Source: Ignavibacteria bacterium (GTDB taxonomy: Bacteria; Bacteroidota; Ignavibacteria; Tepidaquicellales; Tepidaquicellaceae). From it: a stretch of 64,000 bases of DNA. Below are positions 18,565-28,900 of the stretch, piece by piece. The position numbers were made by a program, and so were the translations under genes. The stretch covers positions 1 through 64,000 of the forward strand of contig JADJTX010000062.1 of NCBI GenBank assembly GCA_016710985.1, read 5' to 3'. Each line of letters starts with the position of its first letter. The stretch's first letter is position 1. The notes under the pieces are model-generated. The model searched no databases. It saw only the letters and a list, made by a program, of their open reading frames with translations, and was not told where the DNA came from.

Positions 18565-19698
18565 ATGAATAAGTTTTTTGAAGTTCTTTCAAATAATGCT
18601 GAACCCGGACTAAAAGCGAGAACAGGAATTATAAAGACAAGTCATTCAGAAATTGAAACTCCTGTATTCATGCCGGTTGGAACTTTAGGAACCGTGAAAG
18701 CGATCGAACACAGGGAATTAGATGAATTCGATACCAGGATAATATTAGGAAACACATATCATTTGTTTTTAAGACCCGGTATTGAAGTTCTCGGAAATGC
18801 CGGCGGACTTCATAATTTCATGAACTGGAATAAGAGCATTCTTACAGACAGCGGAGGTTTTCAGTTCTTTAGTTTATCAAAATTAAATAAAAACAATGAA
18901 GACGGTGTGGAGTTTTCTTCGCATTTGAACGGAGATAAGTTTTTCTTTACTCCGGAAAAAGTAATCGATATACAGAGAATAATAGGGTCTGATATAATGA
19001 TGCCTCTTGACGAATGTCTTCCTCATCCTTCCGAAAAGCATGTTGTAAAGAAATCAATTGCTTTGACTGCAAGATGGGAGAAAAGATGTTTTGATCATTT
19101 CAAAAGTACAAATGAAAAATACGGATACACTCAAAAATTATTTTCGATCAATCAGGGAAGTACATTCGAAGATCTGAGAAAAAGAAGTATTGAAGACCTC
19201 ATTGAAATTGATTTTGACGGGCATGCAATCGGCGGACTTGCCGTAGGTGAGGAGAATTCCCTTATGTATGATCTTGTTGACTTATCGACAGGTATTCTTC
19301 CGAAGGAAAAGCCGAGATATTTAATGGGAGTGGGAACACCGGTCGATCTTCTTGAATGCGTAGAAAGGGGCATTGATATGTTTGACTGCGTAATGCCGAC
19401 ACGGAATGCTAGGCACGGGAGAATATTTACTACCAATGGTGAAATAAACATAAAAGGAGCAAAGTACAAGAATGATTTTGAATCTCCGGATGAAGAATTT
19501 AAGACATATACTTCGATGAATTTTTCAAAAGCTTATCTGAGACATTTGTTCATTTCAAATGAGATACTCGGGGTACAGTTAGCTACTATTCACAACGTTG
19601 GATTCTATTTGAACCTAATGAAGAACATAAGATCAGCTATTAACAATAATGAGTTTAAAGCGTTCAAAAAAAGTTTTTTAAATAAATATTTGCAATGA
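18565..19698 (+). CDS. tgt: Queuine tRNA-ribosyltransferase
   Basis: All catalytic blocks are present: TPVFMPVGTLGTVKA, ILGNTYHLFLRPG, ILTDSGGFQFFSL, HAIGGLAVGE, and FDCVMPTRNARHGRIFT with the nucleophilic aspartate. The enzyme exchanges guanine-34 of GUN tRNAs for a queuine precursor. The usual zinc site near the C-terminus (CxCxxC plus His) is altered: the aligned stretch reads DEEFKTYTSMNFSKAYLRHL with no cysteine, while the histidine in TIHN remains. I recall that other Bacteroidota Tgt proteins also lack these cysteines. The ATG at 18565 is chosen because it precedes the conserved start; an upstream start adds 13 unrelated residues. Confidence 0.92.
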   Translation: MNKFFEVLSNNAEPGLKARTGIIKTSHSEIETPVFMPVGTLGTVKAIEHRELDEFDTRIILGNTYHLFLRPGIEVLGNAGGLHNFMNWNKSILTDSGGFQFFSLSKLNKNNEDGVEFSSHLNGDKFFFTPEKVIDIQRIIGSDIMMPLDECLPHPSEKHVVKKSIALTARWEKRCFDHFKSTNEKYGYTQKLFSINQGSTFEDLRKRSIEDLIEIDFDGHAIGGLAVGEENSLMYDLVDLSTGILPKEKPRYLMGVGTPVDLLECVERGIDMFDCVMPTRNARHGRIFTTNGEINIKGAKYKNDFESPDEEFKTYTSMNFSKAYLRHLFISNEILGVQLATIHNVGFYLNLMKNIRSAINNNEFKAFKKSFLNKYLQ

Positions 19699-19713
19699 GC
19701 AATTTCTAATTAA

Positions 19714-19729
19714 AAAAAAAAAAAAAAAC
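19714..19729. repeat. A16 homopolymer between tgt and yajC
   Basis: A run of about sixteen A residues lies in the tgt-yajC gap, flanked by CTAATTA-like repeats. Its length is likely unreliable in this assembly. Confidence 0.7.
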
Positions 19730-19794
19730 TAATTACTAATTGAGTGTTGAAGTTATCATATTTTTAAAATCCAAAATCAAAAATCATAAATCTA

Positions 19795-20130
19795 ATGAAT
19801 CTAATATTATTGCAACAGGCACCGGGCGGAATGGAATCTATATTATCCTCGATCGTTCCGTTTTTGCTGATCATAGTTATATTTTATTTCTTAATTTTAA
19901 GACCTCAGCAAAAAAGACAAAAGGAAAGAGCCAAGTTACTTGAGTCAATAAAGAGAGGAGATAAAATCATTACTGCCGGCGGCATTCACGGAACCATTGA
20001 AGCCATTGAAGATAAAACAATACTTGTTAAAGTATCGGAAAGTGTTAAGATGAAAATGGAAAGATCTTCGATTACTACCATAATCGGTGTTACTGATATA
20101 GAGCCGGAGAAGAAATCTCTGCTTGGATAA
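19795..20130 (+). CDS. yajC: Preprotein translocase subunit YajC
   Basis: The 111-residue product has one N-terminal membrane helix (IVPFLLIIVIFYFLILRPQ) ending in the signature RPQQKRQKE, followed by GDKIITAGGIHGTIEAI. This is the standard YajC pattern; the protein accompanies SecDF at the inner-membrane Sec translocon. The start at 19795 gives the normal family length. Its place directly after tgt is the classical tgt-yajC order; secD does not follow here. Confidence 0.93.
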   Translation: MNLILLQQAPGGMESILSSIVPFLLIIVIFYFLILRPQQKRQKERAKLLESIKRGDKIITAGGIHGTIEAIEDKTILVKVSESVKMKMERSSITTIIGVTDIEPEKKSLLG

Positions 20131-20155
20131 ACGTTAAAGGGCTGAAAGTTAAAAG

Positions 20156-21435
20156 ATGAAGTTGAAAGTTAAAAACAATAAATATAAGTTAAGTGCAATT
20201 CCGGATGCCATTACAGATTTTAAAAAGGGGAAAGTCGTAATTGTTGTAGATGATGAAGACAGGGAAAATGAAGGTGACATGATCTTTTCGGCAGAAAAGT
20301 CAACTCCTGAACTTGTTAATTTTCTTTCCAAGAACGGAAGGGGTCTTATATGTGTACCCATGGAGGAGTCAAGACTGAATGAACTGGACCTTGGCATGAT
20401 GACAAGAAATAACACATCGCTGCATGAAACTCCTTTTACAATGAGTGTTGATTACAGGATAGGTACGACAACAGGCATATCAGCATTTGACAGGAGTATT
20501 ACAATACTTTCATTAATTAATAAAAAACAAAACCCGAGGATCTTGGAAGACCGGGACATATATTTCCCCTCAGATCGGCTGCCGGTGGAGTATTAAGAAG
20601 AGCGGGACATACCGAAGCGACCGTAGATCTTGCAAAATTAGCCGGGCATTATCCTGCCGGAGTTTTATGCGAGGTAATGAAGGATAACGGGGAGATGGCG
20701 AGATTGCCGGATCTCTTTGAAATTGCGGAAAAGTTCGATTTGAAAATTATTTCAATAAAGGACCTGATCCATTACAGATTACAGAAGGAAAGACTGATCG
20801 AAAGGCTGGTAGATACAAATCTGCCGACGGAGTTTGGGAAATTTAAAATAGTTTTATATAAAAGCAAAGTTGATTCGAAAGAACATATTGCGATCACAAA
20901 GGGAAAAATTGATTCAAGCAAACCGGTGCTTGTAAGAGTTCATTCGGAATGTCTTACGGGAGATATCTTTGGTTCTTTGAGGTGTGACTGCAGGGCACAG
21001 CTTCACGAGTCACTGAGAATGATAGAGGAGAATGATAACGGAGTAGTTCTTTATATGCGTCAGGAGGGAAGAGGAATAGGTCTTCACAATAAATTAAAAG
21101 CATATCGTCTGCAGGAAAGAGGAAGAGATACAGTCGAAGCAAATATTGAGCTGGGATTTAAACCTGACCTGAGAGACTATGGGATTGGAGCACAGATATT
21201 AAGAGATCTCGGTGTCAGAAAAATGAAACTGATGACGAATAATCCTAAGAAAGTAATCGGACTTAATGCATACGGGCTTGAGATCACAGAACGTGTTCCG
21301 ATTGAAATAAAATCCAACCCGGATAATGAAGTTTATTTGCAAACTAAAAAAGATAAATTAGGCCATTTATTATTAATTAACTCACAGGATTTCAATAAAA
21401 AAATTTCTAAAAAACAAAGGAAAAAAATTAATTGA
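20156..21435 (+). CDS. ribBA: Bifunctional riboflavin enzyme RibBA, one frameshift
   Basis: The N-terminal DHBP synthase half has VVDDEDRENEGDMIFSAE, RGLICVPMEE and TTTGISAFDRS. After a frameshift in the A-rich stretch near 20525 the intended frame reads EDLGRPGHIFPLRSAAGG, RRAGHTEATVDLAKLAG. The GTP cyclohydrolase II half follows with the zinc motif CLTGDIFGSLRCDC and YMRQEGRGIGL. The fused protein supplies both starting branches of riboflavin synthesis from ribulose-5-phosphate and GTP. About 425 residues. Its start lies within GTTGAAAGTTAAAA-type short repeats. Confidence 0.92.
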
Positions 21436-21923
21436 TGATGAAAACATCAGACGTAGTTTACTTAACAAGAACAAGATTAGTAGAAATTGAAAACGAGCTA
21501 ATGGAATTAAAAACCAAAGGCAGGAAAGCAATAGCTGAAAAAATAGCCGAAGCACGTTCACACGGAGATTTAAGTGAAAATGCCGAATACGATGCTGCAA
21601 AAGAAGCACAGAGCCATCACGAATTCAAGATAGGCAAGCTGGAAGTAATGCTGTCAAAAGTAAAGATCATTTCACCGGAAGACATGCCGGATAATGAGGT
21701 TTACATTTTGTCGGTAGTAAAAGTTCTGGACGTAAAAGCTAAAGAAGAAATTACATTTTCCTTAGTCTCTCCCGAAGAAGCTGATTTCGAGATGGATAAA
21801 ATATCAGTTACTTCTCCAATAGGAAAAGCACTGCTTGGAAAAAAGAAGAATGAGATCGTGGAGGTACAGGTTCCCGACGGTGTAATCAAATATAAAATAC
21901 TTAATATTTCAAAATTAAACTGA
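21435..21923 (+). CDS. greA: Transcription elongation factor GreA
   Basis: The long coiled-coil N-terminus (RLVEIENELMELKTKGRKAI) with the acidic tip motif ARSHGDLSENAEYDAAKEAQ, followed by the FKBP-like C-terminal domain (SPIGKALLGKKKNEIVEVQV), is diagnostic. GreA enters the secondary channel of RNA polymerase and stimulates cleavage of backtracked RNA through the acidic tip. ATG at 21435 overlaps the ribBA stop codon (TGATG), giving translational coupling; ATG at 21438 is equally possible. Confidence 0.94.
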   Translation: MMKTSDVVYLTRTRLVEIENELMELKTKGRKAIAEKIAEARSHGDLSENAEYDAAKEAQSHHEFKIGKLEVMLSKVKIISPEDMPDNEVYILSVVKVLDVKAKEEITFSLVSPEEADFEMDKISVTSPIGKALLGKKKNEIVEVQVPDGVIKYKILNISKLN

Positions 21924-21926
21924 TAA

Positions 21927-22838
21927 ATGGCAACTAAGAAATTCGGTGAATTTAAAGTAGGTCTTTTTGTGTTCATAGCTGCACTTGTAGTGCTGCTTAC
22001 AATATTCTGGGCTAAAGGCTTCAGTGTGAATTTAACCATGCAGGAGTATTCAGTTTTTTTCCCAAAGGTAAGCGGACTAAATGAAGGTGATATGGTGAGT
22101 GTAAACGGAGTCAGGAAAGGAAAGATTGATAAAATTGAACTTGTCAGTGATTCTGTCCTGATCAAATTCAGCATAGATAAAACAATCAAAATAAAGAAGG
22201 ATTATGACATCTATGTTGCTGCTACAGAGCTTACCGGAGGTAAAGTATTGTATATAGAACCGGGAAAGAGTTCTGAGGAAGTTAATCCTGACATCGCCCT
22301 TCACGGAAATCCGGGAGCTGACTTTGCTACTTTAATGAATTCATTTGCGGATATTACAACTGATGTTAAAAGCCTGCTCGGAGATTTCAAAACTTCAACT
22401 GAAAATCTTAATAAAGTAATACTGAATGTAAACGACATAGTTGGCGATGGTTATTTAAAGGCAAATTTAAAAACCACTCTTGCAAATCTGTCAACTTCTT
22501 CAAGCAATCTTAATCTGCTTCTAAGTGACAGCAGAAACGGAATTAACCGTATTACAACACAACTTGAAAGTACAGTCGGAAATGTTGATGTTGCAGTAGG
22601 TGATAACAGTAAAGAACTAAAGAGCACACTTCTTGAAATTCAGACACTTACAAATTCCGTTGATACACTTGTCGGAAATTTAAACCTTGTCGTAACTGAC
22701 ATTCAAAATAAGGACAAAGGAATCGGAAAGTTTCTGGCTGATGATAAATTTTTTAACAATATGAATGCTACTTTGATTGAAATAGAGAAGCTGACTAAGA
22801 ATATACGGACAAAAGGTGTGAAGCTGAATATCTTTTAA
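21927..22838 (+). CDS. mlaD: MCE/MlaD-family lipid transport substrate-binding protein
   Basis: An N-terminal membrane anchor (VGLFVFIAALVVLLTIFW) precedes one MCE domain: YSVFFPKVSGLNEGDMVSVN, GVRKGKIDKIEL, and TELTGGKVLYIEPG. The remaining 150 residues are helical with repeated Asn/Leu/Thr patterns, forming the long tail typical of these proteins. MlaD-like proteins bind phospholipid in the periplasm for an ABC importer. The permease and ATPase genes are not next to it. The gene is intact and ends at a strong terminator. Confidence 0.85.
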   Translation: MATKKFGEFKVGLFVFIAALVVLLTIFWAKGFSVNLTMQEYSVFFPKVSGLNEGDMVSVNGVRKGKIDKIELVSDSVLIKFSIDKTIKIKKDYDIYVAATELTGGKVLYIEPGKSSEEVNPDIALHGNPGADFATLMNSFADITTDVKSLLGDFKTSTENLNKVILNVNDIVGDGYLKANLKTTLANLSTSSSNLNLLLSDSRNGINRITTQLESTVGNVDVAVGDNSKELKSTLLEIQTLTNSVDTLVGNLNLVVTDIQNKDKGIGKFLADDKFFNNMNATLIEIEKLTKNIRTKGVKLNIF

Positions 22839-22862
22839 TTTAAGATAGAAATATTTTTTCAT

Positions 22863-22900
22863 AAAAAAGTCAGGATCATTTAATGACCCTGACTTTTTTT
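22863..22900. terminator. Bidirectional rho-independent terminator
   Basis: AAAAAAGTCAGG and CCTGACTTTTTTT form a stem with A and T tracts on both sides, exactly between the convergent mlaD gene and the minus-strand PorV/PorQ-like gene. It can serve both. Confidence 0.9.
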
Positions 22901-22923
22901 ATGAAACAATATTATGATAGGAA

Positions 22924-23880
22924 TTATTTTATTGCATAAGAAAGATCGATCCTGTTGGTTGTGCCTACATTACCAAGTGAATTAAAGGCATAATCCAAAG
23001 TATAACTATCCAGAAATTTTACGCCAAGTCCGGTAGAAAATCCTGCAATTCCGATTGAACTTCCGGTTTCAAGATCCTGTCGTTGAGCGTTATTGTAACC
23101 TATTCTGAATTTTACATTATCACTGAAATCAAATTCACCTCCGACGGACAGGTTCTTTAGTCTGTCAACGAAGTTATCTGCATCGGCTGTCAGATCGCCA
23201 AGTTCAAAAAAAACTCTTAAAGGAAGGTGCTCGAGTTTTTTACTTAAACCCACGCTGAGGTCAAGTGGAAGATCCTCCTGTGTTGAGACATATTCGGAAA
23301 GCTGCACTCCTGCATTCAGCAGACTTAAAGCAAAGTTCCAGTTAGTTTCTTTGATGGTATATAACAATCCGAAGTCAGCCGCTAAAGCAGTGGAAGAAAA
23401 TTCATCAATGTTTGAATAAATAAGCTTCAGATTAACGCCGTAGTGAAAATTATCTTTATACATATTTGAATATCCGAGAGAGAGCGCAAGCTCATTTGCC
23501 CCGAATGTTCCGAGATTAACCGATTGTTCATCAAACTTTTCAAAACTGCCGTAATTCATGTATCTTATTCCGGCTCCGAAATAACCTGCATCTTTAAATC
23601 TCTGACCATAAGCGATATTACCGGAATTTATATCCATTAAATATTTAAAAAATCCAATAGATGCCTGTTTTTCGGTAAGAGTTGATAGTGCAGCCGGATT
23701 ACTGAATATTAAATTTATGTCATTAGCTCCGGAAATAAAACTCCCTCCGAGAGCTGCTGACCTTGCGCCAATGTCTAATTTAAGAAAATTGTAGGTAGTA
23801 TTACTTTGTGAGAAAGCCGATTTAGAAGAAAAAATTATTAAAAGAACTAAAATTGCAATAACAGATTTTGTGATTTTCAT
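22924..23880 (-). CDS. PorV/PorQ-family outer-membrane beta-barrel protein
   Basis: A clear signal peptide (AILVLLIIFSSKSAFSQ) precedes the family motif LKLDIGARSAALGGSFIS and NDINLIFSNPAALS. The rest has alternating amphipathic strands typical of an outer-membrane barrel, 318 residues in all. PorV and PorQ belong to the type IX secretion system of Bacteroidota, where they act at the outer membrane in delivering cargo to its surface anchor. This copy resembles PorQ more than PorV in size (about 320 rather than 390 residues). It is followed on the same strand, upstream, by helical gene A, at the border of the surface-protein array. Confidence 0.75.
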   Translation of the reverse strand: MKITKSVIAILVLLIIFSSKSAFSQSNTTYNFLKLDIGARSAALGGSFISGANDINLIFSNPAALSTLTEKQASIGFFKYLMDINSGNIAYGQRFKDAGYFGAGIRYMNYGSFEKFDEQSVNLGTFGANELALSLGYSNMYKDNFHYGVNLKLIYSNIDEFSSTALAADFGLLYTIKETNWNFALSLLNAGVQLSEYVSTQEDLPLDLSVGLSKKLEHLPLRVFFELGDLTADADNFVDRLKNLSVGGEFDFSDNVKFRIGYNNAQRQDLETGSSIGIAGFSTGLGVKFLDSYTLDYAFNSLGNVGTTNRIDLSYAIK

Positions 23881-24086
23881 TTTCTATTTTTTAGTTATTA
23901 AGAATCAATAACTATTTTTCATAATGTCTGATTTTAAAGTTGAACAATAATAAAAGAATAGTATGTGATTTTCAAGAACAATATTATCCTTTATTTAATT
24001 TCTGATTCACATCCATCCAAACATTTATTTTGAAAACCTTTACCAAGGAAGACTCAAATACATTATTCATTATTCATTGCTCAGTA

Positions 24087-25568
24087 CTAGCCTGTATCTG
24101 CTTTTCCGCTGTAAAAGCGGTTACTTATATCATATAATTTTTGAATAAGCCAGTTTGAATCCGAAACATTTTCTTTCTCCATTGAATTTTGAAGTTGACT
24201 TAATTCGAATGAATCTTTTTTTGATTCTTTAATCTTGATAAGCTCCTTCAAATACTTTACGAATCTTTTATTTCTTGCGATTATGATCTGGTCGGTGGTC
24301 CTGATATTCTTTAAATAATGAGAAAACGCATCAAGAAGAGACTGAAGATTTTCCAGTGAATTAGTTTCATAATAGATCTTTGCAGTAAGTCTTCTTGCAT
24401 CTATTTTATAAAGCGTGTTATTTAATTCTGATTTGTTGAGATTATTTAAAGCTTCAGAGTACATTTGTTTTTCAAAAAATATATTTGCAAAGGCAAAATG
24501 TTTAAGAGGAATGCGAAGATTTGGTTCAAGTCTCTTTGAATAATTATTAACAAACTGCTCAACATATTCAATATCTCCGAGGCTTAATCCGAGTTTTATG
24601 ATAGTGCGGTAATGGGACGGCCTGAACCAGTTTTTATCATTATCATAAAACTTTCCGTCTATAAGTAACTTTGAGATCTCATAAATTTCTTTTGCATATT
24701 CTTTTCTTCCGGTATTCAGCCGCATTGTGCTGATGACCTGAAGGTTAAGCAAAAGATTTTTTCCCGAAAGAAAATCTAATTTTTTCAGATTGACTATTAC
24801 AAGTTCCCTGAGCTTATTGTAATTAACATCATCGAAATTATTGCTCAGAGTTTTTCCGATCAAAAAATAAATACTAAGCAGAATGGAATTTTCCGGATCG
24901 GCACTTTCAATCATTCCGATCAGCCGATCGAAGTTTATTTCTTTAAAGATTTTCAAAGGCAAAGTATCGTCAACCTTATTTTCTATATAAAAGGTATTCG
25001 AGAGCAGTTCCTTTTTGTAGACAAAGGTTTGAAGTATAAAATAATAATCGAGATTCAGGAGTGACTTTATAAGGTGTTGATTTCTTAATTTTCTTTTATC
25101 GTAGCTGGAATAATAAAAATCAATTGATTCTAATATTTCAAAACGTTCAAAAAAATCCATTGCTGATGATGCCGGAAAACTGGTTAGTTTTTCGAGCTTA
25201 GCTGATAGTTTATCAGCTTTAGGCTTATGACCCCGCTTGCAGTATTGCCTGAGCAATCTCATATCCCGTTGAGGATCATTCCGGAAATCCTGATATAATA
25301 TGAATTCTTCACAGATTTGGTTTAGTCCTGAAAGAATTGTGTTCATAACACTTTCTTTAAATTTCTTTCCGGGATAAAGATGTTTATAAACATTCTGTTT
25401 TGTCAATTCCTCCGAATCAAACCCCGGCTGAAACTTTGCTAAAAATGCTACAAGACTTTCATAATTTCTTCCCCTATTAAAAAACGGTGAAGCGGCAAAC
25501 TTTCTGAAATCAGACCACTCTTCAGGTTTAATAAGCTTTATTAACGATATTGTTGTTGAATTTTTCAG
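24087..25568 (-). CDS. Helical A: family protein of about 490 residues, non-AUG start likely
   Basis: From TTG at 25406 a frame of 439 codons runs to 24087. The same frame is open upstream for 54 more codons and holds the family's conserved start (KNSTTISLIKLIKPEEWSDF, FAASPFFNRGRNYE), so translation probably begins at the CTG at 25568. The family features are a first motif SPFF, then LYPGKKF, long alpha-helical repeats that look like TPR or HEAT, and the ending SNWLIQKLYDISNRF. No signal peptide, so cytoplasmic. Function unknown. It is divergent from surface gene A, 385 bases away. Confidence 0.65.
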   Translation of the reverse strand: MKNSTTISLIKLIKPEEWSDFRKFAASPFFNRGRNYESLVAFLAKFQPGFDSEELTKQNVYKHLYPGKKFKESVMNTILSGLNQICEEFILYQDFRNDPQRDMRLLRQYCKRGHKPKADKLSAKLEKLTSFPASSAMDFFERFEILESIDFYYSSYDKRKLRNQHLIKSLLNLDYYFILQTFVYKKELLSNTFYIENKVDDTLPLKIFKEINFDRLIGMIESADPENSILLSIYFLIGKTLSNNFDDVNYNKLRELVIVNLKKLDFLSGKNLLLNLQVISTMRLNTGRKEYAKEIYEISKLLIDGKFYDNDKNWFRPSHYRTIIKLGLSLGDIEYVEQFVNNYSKRLEPNLRIPLKHFAFANIFFEKQMYSEALNNLNKSELNNTLYKIDARRLTAKIYYETNSLENLQSLLDAFSHYLKNIRTTDQIIIARNKRFVKYLKELIKIKESKKDSFELSQLQNSMEKENVSDSNWLIQKLYDISNRFYSGKADTG

Positions 25569-25686
25569 CTGTTAGTTGTTTAGAATATTTGCGAAAATAT
25601 TATAAAATAACCCGTATATCTGTCTAATTTTACACTTTTTAAGAGTTCTTGCCAAATCCATCTGTTTAAAATCATATTAAATTTTC

Positions 25687-25718
25687 TTTGCTTTAGTATA
25701 CAAAGCAATATAATTTTG
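25687..25718 (+). promoter_or_regulatory. Bacteroidota-type promoter of surface gene A
   Basis: TTTG at 25687-25690, 20 bases, then TAATTTTG at 25711-25718 match the TTTG-N20-TAnnTTTG consensus. Transcription would start near 25725, leaving a leader of about 230 nt. The leader includes a short frame at 25725 (35 codons, MNINELKYLINNV at its start). Confidence 0.6.
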
Positions 25719-25798
25719 CTGAAGATGAATATAAATGAACTTAAATATTTAATAAATAATGTGACTACTGAAAAAACTCAACATATCAAATACAAATC

Positions 25799-25912
25799 GA
25801 TCCCGGAGGGATCAAACATTTATAGAAGATAACAGGAAAAGAATGTTCGACCACAAAGAGGTCGTACGGCAACTCAGATCAATTTCTATAAATGTTTGAA
25901 TCCTTCGGATTC
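25799..25912. repeat. Nested hairpin cluster in the surface A leader
   Basis: Three short hairpins (GATCCCGGAGGGATC at 25799, CGACCACAAAGAGGTCG at 25848, GAATCCTTCGGATTC at 25898) are enclosed by exact 15-bp inverted arms CAAACATTTATAGAA (25813-25827) and its complement (25884-25898). It resembles intergenic palindromes seen in many Bacteroidota genomes (recollection) and lies inside the transcribed leader of surface gene A. Confidence 0.75.
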
Positions 25913-25952
25913 ACTAATAATTACTATAATTAAACAATTAAATAAAAATAAT

Positions 25953-28900
25953 ATGAAACCAATAATATCCTTCATTGTCGCAACACTAGTGATTATAATA
26001 ATGTTTAATGTAAAATTATCTGCGCAGGAAGTGATTATCAAATCACAAACAGGTGAAAAAAAGTTTGACACAAAAGAAAATTTACTATCAATTAAGCATG
26101 AGTCTTTTCCGGAACAAATAAATAAAAAACCTTTATCAGGAATCAGGCAGAGTTTTAACACCTGGAAATTAAATGAAGATTTTGAATCAGTTGCTTTTCC
26201 TCCTGATCAATGGTATGCATATAACGGATGGCAGCAGGCAGGTTACAGCTCATACGGTACAGGAAATTACAGCGCTTATTTCTGTAACTTTTGCTGCACT
26301 CAGTTATTTAACGAATTACGAACACCTTATTTTACACTATCAGAAGAAGGTGATGTACTTACATTTGATGCAGCTTATGCTCCGCGTGGTGATTCAAACG
26401 GCAATGTAACAGATTATCTATATATATATTACTGGAATGATTCGACTTCTTTATGGAATTATCTTATAACATATGACAAGGATTCGCTTGCAACAGCTCC
26501 TCCGACAAACTCTGCTTTTTATCCGACAGGCACACAATGGAAAACTATTTCTGTATCCTTGCCTGTAAATACTTCGCAGATATATTTTTTTTCAGATGAC
26601 CAATGCGGGAACAATCTTTATCTGGATAACATAAAGGTCGGACAGCCGCCTGCAAATAATACAGTCTATATGTCTGAAAATTTTTCGGGTTCATTTCCTC
26701 CTGCCGGCTGGAATACAGGAAGTTACTGGATTTACAATTCAGTAAGCGCTTACGGTATTGGTACCGGAAGTATAATGAGAGAACTTTATAATTGTAACGC
26801 TACTTCTAATGATTTTATCACAACTCCGGTTTTTTCACCAACAGTTTCCGGTGTAAATCTGTTGTTTGACTACGCGTACGCTGCTTATGACTATGGTTCT
26901 TTTGATGATCTGGAAATTTACGGCACTTCTGACGGTGGAAATAGTTTTGATTTGATAACTACAATGTCAGGAAATCCAATTAGCGGAGAACTCTCAACTG
27001 CACCGGTAAGTCAAAATTACTTCACTCCGTCTAATTCCGAATGGGAAAGTAAAATTGTGAGCATACCTGCAGGAACTACCCAGCTAAAATTTAAAGTGGA
27101 TAATGATTGTTCGAACAATCTTTATCTGGATAACATTAAAGTTCAGGACAGTCCTCCCGGCAATTTATATGATGCAGCAGTTATGGCAGTGTTTACAAAA
27201 TCAAAAATTCCGCTTTATTACGGGACTCCTGATACAATCAGCGCTGTGATTTTAAACAATTCAGATAGTTCTGTTTCATTAAAAGTATTTCTGAATATAA
27301 ACGGGGCAGGTGTTCATCTCGATTCTTTATTGACAAATGTATTACCTTATGAATACAAGACCGTCAGTTTTGATCCGTATAATTATTTAACTTATGGAAG
27401 TTCAGATGTTTCCGTTTCTATCGGAAGTGATTTGAACAATTCAAATAATCATAAAAGTGTTTCTTCAAATGTAAATTATTATACATTCAGATATTCGGAT
27501 ACAGTTATAAATGGCGCAATTAATTATACACAGATTGGTTCATTTTTGAACAGGTACAGGGCTAACGGGGAAGTTGTTGTTACAAAAGTTAAAATGAATG
27601 TAAGCAATTCTGCTAATATTGCCGGACAAATGTATTACGCAGTTGTCCTTAACGAAAACGGAAATCTTTTGGCAAGATCAAATGATTACATTTTAAAGTC
27701 ATCAGATGCAAATACTCTTCTGACATTTATTATTACAGATCCGAAACCATATATTCTTGACAATTCCTACTTTTACGCCGGTATCGTACAGACTGCTATT
27801 ATGGGTGAAACAGATCCATCTGTTATGGGATTGAACTTTTACTCGGATAATAATGATGTATTGAGGCGTAATGCGAATTATTACGGATATGTTACTCCAA
27901 CCGGATACAATTTTTATCCTGTTGAGCAGAATAATTCTTCGTTTGACTTTGCAATAGAAACGGATACAGAGAGCAGGCATTTTGTTGATGTAGGTATTTC
28001 AGACGCCGGTTTAAAATATGATCAGTATTTCAGTACAAATACATACACGCCTGTATGTAAAGTTTTTAACGCAGGTTATACGACAAAATCATTCACTGTA
28101 ACAAGAGTTCATCCATTGGGTGGTTATACAAGTACAAAAACAGTTTCAAACCTTGCACCCGCTGCAATAGCCACTGTAGTTTTTGATCCATGGACATTTC
28201 CCGTTACAAATATTGAACAGCCGGTATCAATTTATACAGGAAGTGTACCCGGTGACGGTAATTATTCAAATAATTCTTTAGTAACAACTATTACTCCGAG
28301 AGTTGCAAAGGAGTTATGTGTTTTATGGCAATCGGAAAGAGACCGCGACAGTATAGTAAGAGCAATAAATTCAGACGGCAGATATGTGAATAATTTCGAT
28401 ACAGTCAGGATGAACTATACCGGTTCTTTAAAACCCTGGAAGAATGTTTATTGTCTTTTGAAAAACGCATCTGATTATACTCCATGGTTAAGAGATTCGA
28501 TGAAAATATTTCTTGATAATTCAACTTCTCTTAATAAGAAATCGCTGATGATCTTTTCAGATTACATTTCTAATAATGATCAGTTGGGAGTAAATAAAAC
28601 ACCTGAGGATACGGTTTTCTACAGACAATATCTTAAATCAGCTTATATCAGTTATGACTGGGCAGGTAATATTCCATTGAGTGGAAGAAGATTCAAAGGA
28701 GTTGGAACTTTTTCAGGGATAATGCAGGATTCTTTGTATTTAGGTAATGGATACAGACCGGGTTTGATCAGATCAGTCAACGGCGGTACAGCTGCATTTA
28801 AACCAAAGTCGGCAAGTCTTTCGGGCAATGATTCATGCAATGCAGTCTGTTACTTCGGGACAAACTACAACACATTTTACATGACCAACAGATACAGTGA

